From: Brassica napus | Taxonomy: Eukaryota > Streptophyta > Magnoliopsida > Brassicales > Brassicaceae | Length of the DNA: 64,000 bases | NCBI RefSeq assembly: GCF_020379485.1 | Contig: NC_063448.1 | Span: 7,463,726-7,527,725, forward strand | Direction of reading: 5' to 3' | In this document: positions 24,541 through 36,647 of the stretch, piece by piece | Numbering within the stretch: position 1 is the stretch's first letter | Layout of the letters: every line of letters starts with the position of its first letter | Program-made: the position numbers and the translations under genes | Notes under the pieces: generated by a model | Database searches by the model: none | What the model saw: the letters and a program-made list of their open reading frames with translations, nothing else | What the model was told of the DNA's origin: nothing

Positions 24541-24822
24541 ATAAAAAGTTTCCGGATGGGTAAAAACAGGCAAAATCTAAAAAATATTAAGAAAATGATA
24601 TATTCTAATTTGGATAGACTTTTTATGTTGTCGAGAAAATGTTATACTCTTATATCACTAGCTCCATGGTTGACCATAAGACAAAAAAGTTTCCGGATGG
24701 GTAAAAACAGGCAAAATCTAAGAAACATTAAAAAAATGATATATTCTAATTTGGATAGACTTTTTATGTTGTCGAAAAAAGTTCATACTCTTATATCACT
24801 CGTACTATGGTTGACCTTTAAC
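24541..24822. repeat. 141-bp unit in two tandem copies
   Basis: gtttccggatgggtaaaaac begins at 24548 and again at 24689; the following ~120 bp (ctaatttggatagac ... cttatatcactmgt-type ends) match with few differences. A third partial copy of its right part is at ~25705-25765. Confidence 0.85.
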
Positions 24823-24829
24823 ATTTTCT

Positions 24830-25525
24830 CAGTGATGTCTCGTTCGCACTTTTTCAGTCACGATCCATTCTTACCTCTTCGGTCATGATTCATTGGCACT
24901 CCTTTGGATAGGACTCGTTTGCACCCTTTCATTCACGATCTATTCATGTTCTTTCAGTTACTATCCGTTCACACTCATGCGGTTACGATCCGTTTACTCC
25001 TTTTGGTCACGACACGTTTGCACTTTTTTGTCACAACCCATTTGAAATCTTTTGGTCACGACCATTTGCACCTTTTGGTCACGACCCGTTTGCAATTTTT
25101 CGGTCATGATCCATTCGCAACCTTTCGGTTACGACCATTTGCAATCTTTCAAACACGACCCGTTTGCAATTTTTCGATCATAACCCATTTGCACGCTTTC
25201 GGTCATAACTCATTTGCACTCTTTCGGTCATAACCCATTTGTACCCTTTTTGTCATGGTCAAGATCCATTCGCATCCTTTCAGTCATGATTAATTTCACA
25301 TCCTTTCGGTCAAGAACCGTTCGCACCCTTTCATTTATGACAGTTCACAGCCTTTCGGTCACGATCCTTTTGTACATTTTTGGTCATAATACATTCACAC
25401 CCTTTCAGTCACAACACTTTCGCACCCCTTGGATCATGATACGTTTGTACCTCTTGGATCATAGCATGTTCGTACTTCTTAGATTATGACGCGTTCATAT
25501 CTCTTAAATTACAACACATTTATAC
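24830..25525. repeat. Minisatellite array 1, ~24-27-bp unit
   Basis: About 25 degenerate copies of a unit close to cctttcggtcacgacccatt followed by tgca. Units vary mainly by transitions. Open frames across it encode periodic His/Phe/Arg-rich peptides and are not regarded as genes. Confidence 0.85.
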
Positions 25526-25769
25526 CTCTCTGTTGATGACACTATATAAATATTTATAATTTTTAATCAGTGTTAATATAAAAATTAAACTTATATGAAT
25601 TTTTTTTGTATTTATTAGTATTTAGATGAAAATTTATGTCTTTTTTGTTTTTACTTTACTCATATCTATATATTAATACTTCATAAATATTTGTAGTTGT
25701 TTTAAATAAACTTTTTATGCTGACCAGAAAAGATCATACTCTTATATCACCAACATCATGGTTGACCTT

Positions 25770-26395
25770 TAGCAATCTCTCAGTGGTGTTTCATTCGCAC
25801 ATTTTCAGTAACGATCCATTCTTACCTCTTTGGTCATGATCCATTGACAGTGACACACCTTTGGTTACGACTCGTTCGCACCCTTTCAGTCAAGAACCAT
25901 TCACACTCTTTAGGTAACAAATCGTTCACACCTTTTCGGTTACGATCCGTTCACACCCTTTTTTGGTCATGACCCGTTTATACTTTTTCGGTCACAACCC
26001 ATTCGCAACCTTTCGATCACGACCATTTGCACCATTTGGTCATGACATGTTTGCAATGTTTTGGTCATGATCCATTCGCAACCTTTCGGTCACGATCATT
26101 TGCACTCTTTCCCATTTACACCCTTTTGGTCACGGTCAAGATATGTTCCCACCCTTTCAGTCAAGATTAATTTCACATCCTTTCGGTCAAGATCTATTCG
26201 TACTTTTTCGTTTATGATCATTGGCAGCCTTTTGGTCACGACCGTTTTGTATATCTTCGGTCAAAATACATTCACATCCTTTCAGTCACAAAACGTTCAT
26301 ACTCCTTGGATCATGATATGTTTGTACCTCTTAGATTATGATGCATTCATATCTCTTAAATCACAATAATTTGTACATCTTCATTGATGACACCA
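25770..26395. repeat. Minisatellite array 2, same unit as array 1
   Basis: About 22 degenerate copies of the array-1 unit. Left flank (ttatatcaccaacatcatgg) and right flank (tgatgacac, then atttatcattttttaatca) match the flanks of array 1, so a ~900-bp block including array and flanks was duplicated. Confidence 0.85.
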
Positions 26396-27760
26396 CGTAA
26401 ATATTTATCATTTTTTAATCATTGTTAATATGAAAACTGTGTCTCTTAAATTTTTTTTATGAAAAGTTATTTTATTAGTATTGAAATAAAAATTTATGTC
26501 TTTTTGTTTTTACTTTATTCATATATATGAATAGTCACATCTTTCAATTTAAAGGTGGTTATTTTGAAATGATACTTATATGAATAGTTACAATTTTTCA
26601 ATTTAAATAGTCACATCTTTTCAAATTTAAATGTAATTATTTTGAAATTATAGAAATCTAAATAGTCACAACTTTTCATTTAGATAATTACATATTTGAC
26701 AATTAAATTCTAACTAATGCACAACTCTTGAAACAAATAACGAAAATACACAACTTTAACAAGAAATAAAATTTCTATAAAAATACACAACTTTTCAACA
26801 TTGTTTGGGTTTTTCATGTAAAACATTTAAGAGATGCAACATTTATATATAAAACTTAAGAGATTCAAATTTTCATATTAATCAATACACTGATTTTTAG
26901 AAATAAAACAATTGCAAATATTTATAAAATATTAATAAATAGATATGAGCAAAATAAAAATGAAAAGACATAATTTTTCATCTCAATACTAATAAATACA
27001 ATTTTTCATATAAAAAATTAAGAGATGCAACTTTCATATAGATGAATAGTCACATTTTTTCAGTTTAAAGGTGGTTATTTTGAAATGATATTTATATGAA
27101 TAGTCATAACTTTTCAATTTAAATAGTCACATATTTTCAATTTAAAGGTAGTTATTTAGAAATGATACATATATGAATAGTCACAATTTTTCATTTAAAT
27201 AATTACATTTTTTAATTTAAATACTAAGTAATACACAACTCTTGAAACGAAAAGACATATCTTAATATATAATGAAAAGACACAACTTTTAACAAGAAAT
27301 AAAATTCCTATAAAACACATAACTTTTATTATTAGTAGATTGTTTTTTTCTTCACCATTTTATTTGATTAGTGAAAATTATGTTTTGAAAGGACATGGAC
27401 ATTAGACTATTTATAAATTTTCAAAAATTTGTTTGAAGAGTCACATCTTTTGAATTAAAAGGTTGTGTTTTTTTTAATAATACTTATATGAAGAGTTACA
27501 ACTTTATAATTTAAATGGTAACATTATTTCAATATAAATAGTTATTTTTAAATAAAAAGACACAACTTTTAATTGCTGAAAAAAACACAACTTTTCAACA
27601 TAAGTGGAATTCACAGCATTTTGAATTAATTGAGATTGCTATTATTATTAGATAAACTAAAGTAAGTGTTGCTTTATTATTATATTTTTATTTCAAGTGA
27701 CACTTTCACTAATTAATAACTAAAATCCTAACAAAAATAATGGACTTGCAGAAGGTTTTC
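26396..27760. other. AT-rich non-coding DNA with short dispersed repeats
   Basis: gaatagtcacatcttttcaa and gtggttattttgaaatgata recur several times between 26530 and 27200. No gene; no sign of the missing beta-glucosidase exon 2. Confidence 0.5.
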
Positions 27761-27773
27761 ACTAACTAAATAC

Positions 27774-27929
27774 CTGATAGGAAGCAGTTGCGGTACCAAA
27801 CATGAAGCCCTCCGGGAAACTGGCACGACTAAGGGTTTCAGTTTTTGGGCAAACAGGTCCTTCCTCGGCCCTGGTAGGAGAGCCAACAAGACTTGGGAGC
27901 AAAAGTAACCCCAAGAGAGGAATCTTCAT
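27774..27929 (-). pseudogene. GH1 beta-glucosidase exon 1 (signal peptide), separated from its gene
   Basis: Starting at the ATG at 27927-27929, the 52 codons read MKIPLLGLLLLPSLVGSPTR, then AEEGPVCPKTETLSRASFPE and GFMFGTATASYQ, ending at a GT donor. The first ~21 residues form a secretory signal peptide; SRASFPEGFxFGTATAxYQ is the canonical GH1 start. Orientation and exon order place it as the 5' exon of the pseudogene at 13884-17560, 10.2 kb away. This exon itself is intact. Exon 2 (expected VEGAVNE...WDIY) was not found in between. Confidence 0.85.
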
Positions 27930-28049
27930 TTTTGATCTTTTGTATAACCTCACGAGTGTGTTTCTTGGTAAACGTATAAGAACTATAAGAGGAACACTAT
28001 TGTTAATGGAGTCGATATGTAGAAGGGAAATATCGCCGTTATAATATAC

Positions 28050-28700
28050 ACACATATATAAGTAGCAACTATGGAGTGATGAAATCTATAGCCGAAAATT
28101 GTATTTGGAGGCCGCCAAGTGTCTTAATTACACGAGTTTTTGAAGGCCAAATGTCTCCTTTTTACTCTTACTACTGAATGCACATTGATCACCTGTCTAT
28201 TGTTTTCTTCTCGATTGTTCTCAGCTGACTGTAAGATTCGTAAGTGTACGTCGAATATTCCTTACAGCTGGATGTTAGGATAAGTGTATGATTCTTCAGA
28301 AGTACATGTGGACGTTAAAGTTTCTTAGTTACACTATTACATGCACATTGGGTTTTGGAAGGCCAAATGTCTCTTATCACTCTCATTGTTGCACGCAGAC
28401 TGATCATTTGTCTGTTGTTGTCTTCTCGTTTTCCAGCGTAATTTCATATGTGTATGTCGAATGTCTCTTACATCTGGCTGTTAGGGTTCAGTGTATGAAT
28501 CTTTAGAAGCACATGTGGATATCAAGGCCAAGTGTTCGATACTGGAGGGTCATTAGTGTCCCATTTCAACAAGTGGGACAATTGTCATATAGAGTAACGT
28601 GTGATCTTAGGACCACGAGTTTGGTTTTGAGTTATCGCCTATCTAGATGTGCATCTCTTATATAAAACGCACTTGCATTCATCTTCATCAGTACCACACG
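28050..28700. promoter_or_regulatory. Divergent promoter region with an imperfect ~215-bp duplication
   Basis: It lies between the beta-glucosidase start (minus, 27929) and the lectin start (plus, 28913). A TATA-like cttatatatg (minus) is at ~28053-28062 and ttatataaaa (plus) at ~28659-28667. Between them a ~215-bp module is present twice (about 28100-28310 and 28318-28525): gaaggccaaatgtct, gatcacctgtct / gatcatttgtct and cagaagtacatgtgga / tagaagcacatgtgga recur in the same order. A 5'-UTR intron for the lectin is plausible between ~28750 and 28905. Confidence 0.6.
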
Positions 28701-28912
28701 AGCTCTCTTATCTCTTTCTGTTATCTATAAAAATAAAATAAAAACAGAGGTATTTCTCTCTCTCTCTCCAAATGCTTGTAAATGTCCATGTTTTGGTTAA
28801 TTCTAACTATTATGAAAACTATATATAAGTTCCAACTAATATGTAAAAAGTACGTAAGTTATTTTTCCATAAAGAAAAAATAACAGTCGGTATATAATGG
28901 TCAGATACAACA

Positions 28913-29983
28913 ATGGCAGCCGCAACAATGTCTTGGGACGACGGGAAGCACATGAGGGTGAAGAGCGTTCAGCTTACATATGAAGATGTTATCAAGTCCA
29001 TAGAGGCCGTGTATGACGATGACCAAAATCCTAAGCGTCATGGCACTCCTGGCAAAAAATCTGACGGCGTTAGTACTCACCATCTTCACCATATATTTTA
29101 TTATTTAGTGTGTTATTTTGATAAATTGTAATATTTTTAATTTTTGTAGGTGAGCCTGAGTCCTGACGAGTACATAACAGATGTTACTGGCTACTACAAA
29201 ACTACGGGGAACGAAGATGCTATAGCAGCGTTGGCTTTTAGGACCAACAAAACCGAATATGGTCCTTTCGGAAACAAGACCGGGAACCAGTTCTCCATCC
29301 AGGCACCCAAAGATAACCAGATCGCTGGTTTTCAAGGCACTAGCAGCAATGTTCTCAACTCCATTGACGTCCACTTTGCTCCCATACCGTCGGCTTCTGC
29401 TGGTGGCCAACCAGCTGGATCAGCTGCCAGTGCCAAAAAATTAGAGGCAAAAGGTGGTAACGCGGGAAACCCATGGGACGATGGTGCTCATGATGGTGTT
29501 AAAAAAGTGTACGTTGGTCAAGGCGAATCTGGTGTAACGTACGTCAAGTTTGTCTACGAGAAGGACTCTAAGGAGGTCCCTGGAAATGATCATGGAAAAA
29601 AGACACTACTTGCACCTGAAGAGGTTAAATATATGAATATAAGAATCAGTTAGCTCTAAAGATTGCAATATATATATATCGTTTTTATAATGTTGTTTAC
29701 ATTAAAACTGTGTTTACTTTCTTTTATGCAGTTCGTGCTTGATCCAAACGAATACATCACTGCGGTGGAGATTAACTACGACAACATATTTGGAACTGAA
29801 TCCGAGATCATAACGATGCTTAAGTTCATGACAAACAAGCGAACCTCTCCACCTTTTGGACTTGAAGGTGCTAAAAGTGTCCTACTTAAAGAAGACGGTC
29901 ACAAGATCGTTGGTTTCCATGGCAAAGCAGGTGCTGACATACTTCACCAAGTTGGAGTCCATGTCAAGCCTATCTCCAAGTGA
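28913..29983 (+). CDS. Jacalin-related lectin, two jacalin domains (PBP1/JAL30-like)
   Basis: Three exons, 28913-29068, 29150-29623 and 29732-29983, all with GT-AG introns and intact frame, give 293 residues. Domain 1 covers about residues 1-135 ([30 protein letters not shown]); a Ser/Ala/Gly linker follows; domain 2 covers about 150-293 ([55 protein letters not shown]). Jacalin domains are beta-prism mannose/galactose binders. The sequence most resembles PYK10-binding protein 1 and related JALs, which control the size of beta-glucosidase complexes after tissue damage. Both introns end just before the DEYIT / NEYIT strand, fitting domain duplication. It lies head to head with the beta-glucosidase pseudogene. 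No lesion is seen; probably a working gene without a signal peptide (cytosolic). Confidence 0.92.
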
Positions 29984-30859
29984 TTTGAGAATGTCTTCTA
30001 CTACGTCCCAGTGTAACAAAGATAGTCATATGTCAATAAAGAAGGCTCCACTTTAGAAATTGTCATTGTACGTGTGTAAACGGTAAGCGAAAGGGTTGAA
30101 TAAGGTATTTCCACGTACTGTGTGCTTGTGTGTCAGTGTCTCCTTGTGTTGTAGTGGAGTTTGTAACACTCTTTGTAAGATGTATAAAATCTTGGCTACG
30201 TTGTAAAGTGCTTACGATTCCTTGATGTTTTTGAGATTTCAACCGGACAGGCCGGCTTAACACCGTTGCACTACAAGAAATTGTTCAATTTGTGACCACT
30301 TAATCAGAAAGAAATTGGTCAGAAACAAGCATTTTTGTCCCATTTCTCACCACTTATAGTCGTCAAAAATACTCCATCAGAAATCGGATTTGGTCAGGAA
30401 GTGGTCAATAATTATAGTAATTTCGTCAGAATTATCGTCATAAACTGGTCACAACAATGTTGACGATTTCGTGATGTGTTTCTAACCCTTTTTATATGAT
30501 GAATTGGTGACCACTCTGTGACCATTTGTTTTGATTACTTTTTGACCGGCTTGTGACAATTTATTATTGACAAACTTTTGACCACTTATTTTCTAACGAC
30601 ATTCTAACCATCTATTAGTGTTTTTTTTTATTAATCAACAAAATTGTATTTAATATAAATAAATGACAAAATCAAATATTTTTATAATTAAAATCTAAAT
30701 AATAGCGTTCGAAATAGTTTTAGCAAAATACTTAAATAAAGGCTGAATAAGTTGTTTCTTGTAGTTAACAAACAAGTTACAATTGGTCATTACTAAAGTT
30801 TTAACCACAAAACAGAAGCATGATAACTACAAAACAGAAGCATGGTAACTAATACATAA

Positions 30860-32373
30860 CTATTCTTGAGTGGCATCTTCATCTTCATCTAGCAATTCTG
30901 GAAATTTGCTAACAACCTTATGTGCCAAGTTTTGTAGATACTTTATAACTTTACCTTGGTCCACTTTGTCATTCTCCAAAGTCGCAATCTTCTCATTTGC
31001 CATAGCAATCTTCTCATCTGCCAAAGCAATATTCTCGCTTGCAATACGTAATTGCTCATCTTGGTCTAAATTAGGCATGAATCTAGCTGAAGAAGGTGGT
31101 TGTCCTGGCTCTGGTAGTGTTCCAAACCCAAAACGGTGACCCTTAAGTATAGGAGTTTCCTGTAAAAAGATACATATAATGAAAGAACAGAAAAAAAATA
31201 ATAACTATAGAAACAGCAATTGACTCACCCTTAAAACGAGAGTGTTGATCTCTGCTTGGGTAAGATGGTTTGTCTCAGTTGATCTACCTTGAGTTAGCTG
31301 ATCATTTATCTTCTCTTTGACAGTCTCCACAATCTGCTTCACCTTCTTGTCACAAATGTCACCAGTCTTTCGATTTCTATGAGCATCCTCAAGGAATGCT
31401 AGCATGCCAGGCTCTTCCCCTCCATTTTCAATGATCTTACCAAGATGAAAATGAAAAATTAACTGACAATTATAGTTAGCCAAAAATACGTGAACATTGT
31501 AATTATAATTTACCATTTCTTCTTTGCGTGTCTCGAAAGATGTTGCCCCTGTGTTGTGTATTGCGATGCTGTAACCACCGCGTTCGCTTTTCCTGTTGGT
31601 AGAGTTTCTTGAAGATTTTGCTTCAACCTTTTCATCCTGCCACATCAAAACGTAACCCTCCCAAGCTTTTTCTGATACCCAATTAGGAGGATCTTTGTTC
31701 AACTTCCATTTATATTTCCACGCACACAATTTGCTTGAGAAAGATTTCTGAGCCTTTTTCTCATAAGCAACCTTTACGGTTTCAGTAATGCTTCGTTCCC
31801 AATCAAATTGTTGCTGGAAAGTAGTGAGAAATTATTATTAATGAGAAAAAAAACTAGTTTAGAGTGAAAAAATGCATTACCGCAAATGCTCTGAACCATC
31901 GCGTTTTCACATCACGAGGTAGATGATTATACGTAGGATACGCTCCTGGTAGGTCAGATTTCATCATCTTTAATATTGCTTTAGAAATTTTGCCTTTATC
32001 ATATTTAAACCTATAAAAATAAATCAATCTTATCTCAATGAAAGGGGTTTGCAATACTTAAACCTAAGTCACCCCAAACCAACAAATTATATAATAGAAA
32101 TATTTACCAAGTAGCTCTTCCACGCCGCAAGGGGTCGAGTACAGTGAGGCTCTCTCGTCCAGGAGCCCCCAAAAGATCATCCACTGTCATATGAGGGGTG
32201 GGCGCTGCAGCTGGTGTACTCGAAGTTGATGGTATGTTCGTGACGTTGATATTAGCCTGGTTTAGTTGAGAGTAATAAGTCTCAAAGCCTTGAAAGGAAT
32301 CAACATAAATTGGTGTTCCATCACTTAACGGATTTTGTTGAAGAAACTGCAGAAATTGCTCTCGAGTAGGCAT
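30860..32373 (-). pseudogene. CACTA accessory transposition protein (Transposase_24 / Ptta En/Spm type)
   Basis: Exon-like blocks in order: 32104-32373 (MPTREQFLQFLQQNPLSDGT ... GAPGRESLTVLDPLRRGR), ~31880-32010 (RFKYDKGKISKAILKMMKSD ... RDVKTRWFRAFA), ~31515-31815 (KYKWKLNKDPPNWVSEKAWE, SRNSTNRKSERGG), ~31228-31435 (EPGMLAFLEDAHRNRKTGDI) and 30860-31160 (GHRFGFGTLPEPG, then a coiled coil of repeated EKIA/ENIA heptads). In CACTA elements this second product is thought to bind subterminal repeats. No clear internal stop is seen within the blocks, but exon borders are approximate, so it may still be intact; called a pseudogene because the partner transposase is dead. Confidence 0.6.
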
Positions 32374-32715
32374 CCTCTGAGAATCGGCCCCGTTGAGATG
32401 AGAAAAAGTTAAGAAAAAGTGTGAATTGACAATTTGACTTTATTAACTAACTACAAGACATCGTTTCTAATATTGTTTAATCTTTGTTAGATTTTGTGAA
32501 TTCAAGTGGACTTTCACGATCTGTTTTTTAATAAAGCATGTAACATATGTTTTTATTAGTGGAACATAAGTTCTTATTTAAATTGGACCAGTGACCAGGC
32601 CCAAAACAAAACAAAAAAGACAAGTTAGATACGAACATGAAGCTTCCACGCCGTCTTGTAAACCGATCTGATGTCGCCCACCCTCTTTTCTCTGCTCATC
32701 ATGTAACCAAAACAA

Positions 32716-34351
32716 TTATTCTGAATCAGACGAATATTCTGAAGAAGCCGAATCAGAGTATTCTTCAAATTCGCCAAGCTCTTCTTCAGAAATCTCCAAT
32801 ATATTATCCATTGTTGCTTCTTCAAAATCCACCAAAGGTGTTGGTTCTACCGATTGATCAATCGAACCTGGAAAATCAACTGAGTTTTGTTGTAACGGGT
32901 ATTTCTCTGATATTCCACACACTCTGCCTCTTGGAATAATATGTGTGACTGTTATCCATGGATCTCTTTTGTACTTAATGCAAGGATAGTGAATGTAGCT
33001 CACTTGATCCGCCTGTGATCCAAGGAGAAAGGATCATATTTGTTGAGTCTCTTTGATGAATTAACTTCAGTCACACCAAATTTGGTATGCCTTACACCAA
33101 TCCCTGATTGTGGGTTGTACCAATCGCATAAGAACAGTATGCATTTCAAATTTATGGTACCAGAATATTGAACTTCCAAGACTTCCTTAAGAACACCATA
33201 GTATGACATGTCTCCAGCTTGCACAGCTATCCCAGAATTCACTGTTGGTGCTCCTTCACGGGGGGTAAATTGTACGGTGTGACAATTACAGGCCACAATG
33301 AATATTGTCTTCCATATTTTCCAAATGGGTTAAAACCATCAGTGCATAGTCCTAGGTAGAAATTCCTACTCTCTGATGCAAACCCCTCATAAAGTGACTG
33401 AAAGTGCTTCCATGCCTTTGCATCTGAGGGATGCACAATATCTCCTCCGCTTGAGTGCTCCTTATGCCATCTCATAGCACTTGCTGTGCGTTCAGATTGA
33501 TATAGCCTTTTAAGCCTATCTGCTAACGGCAAATACCACATACGCTTATAAGGAACTCGGGCTCTTCCACTGGTGACCTTAAACCGAGGTTTCCCACAAA
33601 ATCGGCATGACAAGTGGTTTGCATCTGCTTTCCAATAGATCATACAATTGTCGATGCAAACATCGATCACTTGAAATGGCAAACCTAGACCGGAAACAAG
33701 TTTATCTACCTCTTCGTACGAAGCTGGACACATATTATCTTCTGGTAAATATTCTTTCACAAAACTAGCAACTGAATCGACACAATCTTCTGCCAGATTA
33801 AAATCTGACTTTATGGCCATCATCCTAGTTGCAGCCGACAAAGGAGAATGACCACTTTTACAACCCTCATATATTGGATGTTTAGCTGCATCCAACATAT
33901 CAAAAAATCTCCTCGCTTCTAAATTTGGTTCCTCAATCCTATCTCCGTCTTCCATAAAAGAGGAGATATTTTCACGAAATGCATCGTTTACCATTTCTAT
34001 TGTATCCCTAGATTCTACCACCATTCTAGATTCCTCTATACTAACCGGCACATATTCACTAGTACTAGGTATATTTCCTATATCAACTTCTCCATGTAAA
34101 TACCAGATTTTATAATTAGGAGTAAATCCACATTGATACAAATGATTCCATACCCTTTCTATAGGAATAAATTTACTATTATCACAACGAATACTAGGAC
34201 AAAACATCTTACCTCCTCTCAAAGTAATATCTTGGTTTCCGGCAAATCGCATAAATTCTTTAAGCCCTTCCGCAAACTCCTTTGAAATCTGTCCATTGGA
34301 ATCCCATTGATTGTTCATCCAAGAACGAAAATTAGAAATATTTGAAGACAT
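32716..34351 (-). pseudogene. CACTA TNP2-type transposase with internal deletion, fused to DUF4216
   Basis: It starts MSSNISNFRSWMN at 34351. Residues ~1-95 form the transposase-associated domain (ERVWNHLYQCGFTPNYKIWY) and ~215-360 the N-terminal part of the Transposase_21/TNP2 domain (DNCMIYWKADANHLSCRFCG, YLPLADRLKRLYQSERTA, LCTDGFNPFGKYGRQYSLWP). At VTPYNLPP the homology jumps directly to the DUF4216 domain (TVNSGIAVQAGDMSYYGVLK, FLCDWYNPQSGIG, KYDPF), then an acidic tail ending near 32716. The TNP2 catalytic core and DUF4218 are deleted; frames change at the junction (~33240-33290) and again near 33010. Confidence 0.8.
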
Positions 34352-34755
34352 TTTCAGTGTGTTCCTTTCGTAGTTTCTGTGAATCGCCTACAATGAGGTA
34401 CATTATTTATATAGAGATCGTGTGTTGAACGGCTAGTTTGTAAACGTACGCAAAAATCAAAATTTTGATCATTTTCTGACCACTATCTAAACGGCCACAA
34501 ACGGCTAATTTTGAAAACAAGTGCAACGACTTTTTGATCAAATGCTGACCACGTTTCTGACCATATTTTAATTGTCAATATTTGGTCACAATGTTTTGAC
34601 CATTTTCTAATCATCTCTTTTCGTCGTTAATTACTGACCACTTTATGTCCACATCTTTTACTCCTCATTAAATTGTCGGTTTGTGGTCACAAATCGTTTT
34701 GATCAATTAAAGTGGTCATAATTTTGGTCAAAAAATATAATGTTTTCTTGTAGTG

Positions 34756-36251
34756 TCGTGGATTCTAGGATAAAGAAAATTATGTATCCTCTAAGATTTA
34801 TATTCAGATAAGATAATGATTAAAATATTTTTAAAATTTAATCAGTAATATTCTTTATATTCTTTAATAAAAATAAAACTATACACATATCAAATAATTT
34901 TGGACAATTTTCAAATTTATTTATTATATTTATATATATATTTTATATAAAAATATGTATTTATAAAAAAAAATTGAGTCTTTAACTATTAATATACGGG
35001 ATACGGGCTTCGGCCCGTGGCGGTTACACCCCTTTTTCTCCCTACTCAGCCGGCCTTGCAACCAGGTTTTACATACAATTTCAAATATTGCCAGCGGATC
35101 ATAATATGGTTTTGTGTTGGCACAAAATAGATCAAGAATCAAAACTAAAAAGGAAAAAAATAAAGAGATTTTCTGCCATTGCTTATCAGTAACCTCTATA
35201 GGCAAAGACTGAAAGACAGCAACTGAGTGGTTATTCGGACGTCAATCCTGTTTCTTTGCTATTTCGTATCACAATCATTGGACCGTGCGCTAAGTTAATT
35301 GATTTCCAACTCAACCAATTAGTATCAAGTGATTGACTCATATCACTAGTTATCATAATGCGAATACCATACAGGCTACGTTAGTGCTTGTGGATGCATG
35401 TACCACCCATGATATATATGTTTTTAAAATTTTCATGCTAGACAGAGAAATTACAAGTAAATAGCCCAGTTGGGAAGGAATATGCATCTAGTGATTGTTT
35501 TGGTCAGGAGTTCGATGCACCCACTATCACATTTTCTATATTACATATGTACATATAATATATTTTATCATTTTTATGCACCATTAAAAGTTTATCCTGG
35601 ATTTGCCCCTTATACCATGACAACATCAAATTATCAAAGACAGAGACGATACATAATATTGTGAACTTGCTATTCATAAGAGGATAAAAAATGGAGATAT
35701 ACCCATACAACAATAACACCATTTGATATATAGGACATTTTGAACATAAACTTGACCCTATTTTTCTTACAGGCGCGTGCGCATGAGAATGACAATGTGA
35801 AAATGACAAAATACACTATTATATTTGTTAAATAAATAATATAGAATACTCAGTGCATATTCATAGTAATAACATGAGTTTTATTAACTGCGAAAGAGAA
35901 ATAAAATAAAAAGAGAAGAGGAGAAACAATACTATTTCGATAAATAGAATAGTATACCATATATATTAACAAAACATTATTTTAAATATACATTAAATCA
36001 AATGTACAACCTTCGTTCCACATTGTTTAAAAGAATTGGTTCAGAAAATTCCAAATTACAACATTGTATGTAGAAAAATACGTATTTTTTTTACCAACAT
36101 AATTATTTGGTTGAACTATATGTAATCCAAAATATACATATCAAATAAATATGGAAGGGGTGAAAAAGTAAAAAAAAAAGCAAATGAAAAAAGAGAAATG
36201 CATATATGATCAAACAGCTCATGTTGATCAAGGGTAATTAATATAATATTA
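34756..36251. other. AT-rich intergenic DNA
   Basis: No supportable gene. A minus-strand open frame at 34930-35205 has no recognised domain. A short GC-rich palindrome cgggcttcggcccg is at ~35004-35018. The rest is AT-rich with poly-A tracts. Confidence 0.45.
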
Positions 36252-36647
36252 CTAGGGGGTGTCCGCGCTTCGCGCGGAATATTGTTTTATTATTGCTAAG
36301 AACATTATTATTTTTTGGATAATGTAATTATGTTGTCGTTTTTATTTGTTAAGATTATTATTTGATGTTTTTAGTGTGTTATGTAGTAGGTGATAAGTTA
36401 ATATATTTTGCGTTTGTTTTTTCTGAATAATGTGTTGTTGTGTGTATAGTACTTGTTAGTAGTCAAATGAGCCTCTAACGTAAACTAATATTGAATTTCA
36501 GTAACTTTGCATCTACGCATTTGTTGATTCTAAAATTAACGGTTTCATCGTCAAAATTGTATTATTTTTTTTTCATATTTTTGAAAATTATAATTTTTAA
36601 GATGTTTTTTGCCCTCTCCCCATATTTTAAACTTGAGCCCTCACCGT

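Larger units (their letters stand above)
30269..34755. mobile_element. CACTA element 1 (En/Spm-like), 4.5 kb
   Basis: Ends are cactacaagaaattg (30269) and its inverted partner tttcttgtagtg (34755). Flanking triplets ttg / tcg differ at one base, fitting an aged 3-bp target duplication. Both subterminal regions are packed with tggtca / tgacca motifs. Two minus-strand genes lie inside: a TNP2-type transposase fused to DUF4216 (32716-34351) and a plant En/Spm 'transposase_24'-type protein (30860-32373). It is 285 bp downstream of the lectin stop codon. Confidence 0.88.

Noticed and set aside
24904..26369. Open frames encoding His/Phe/Arg repeat peptides
   Set aside because: Translation of the minisatellite; frames break at random and no start context.
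35004..35018. GC-rich palindrome like a Helitron 3' hairpin
   Set aside because: No CTAG at the expected distance on either strand.
34930..35205. 91-codon minus-strand open frame
   Set aside because: No recognisable domain, Lys/Phe-rich tail from AT-rich DNA; too weak to call a gene.
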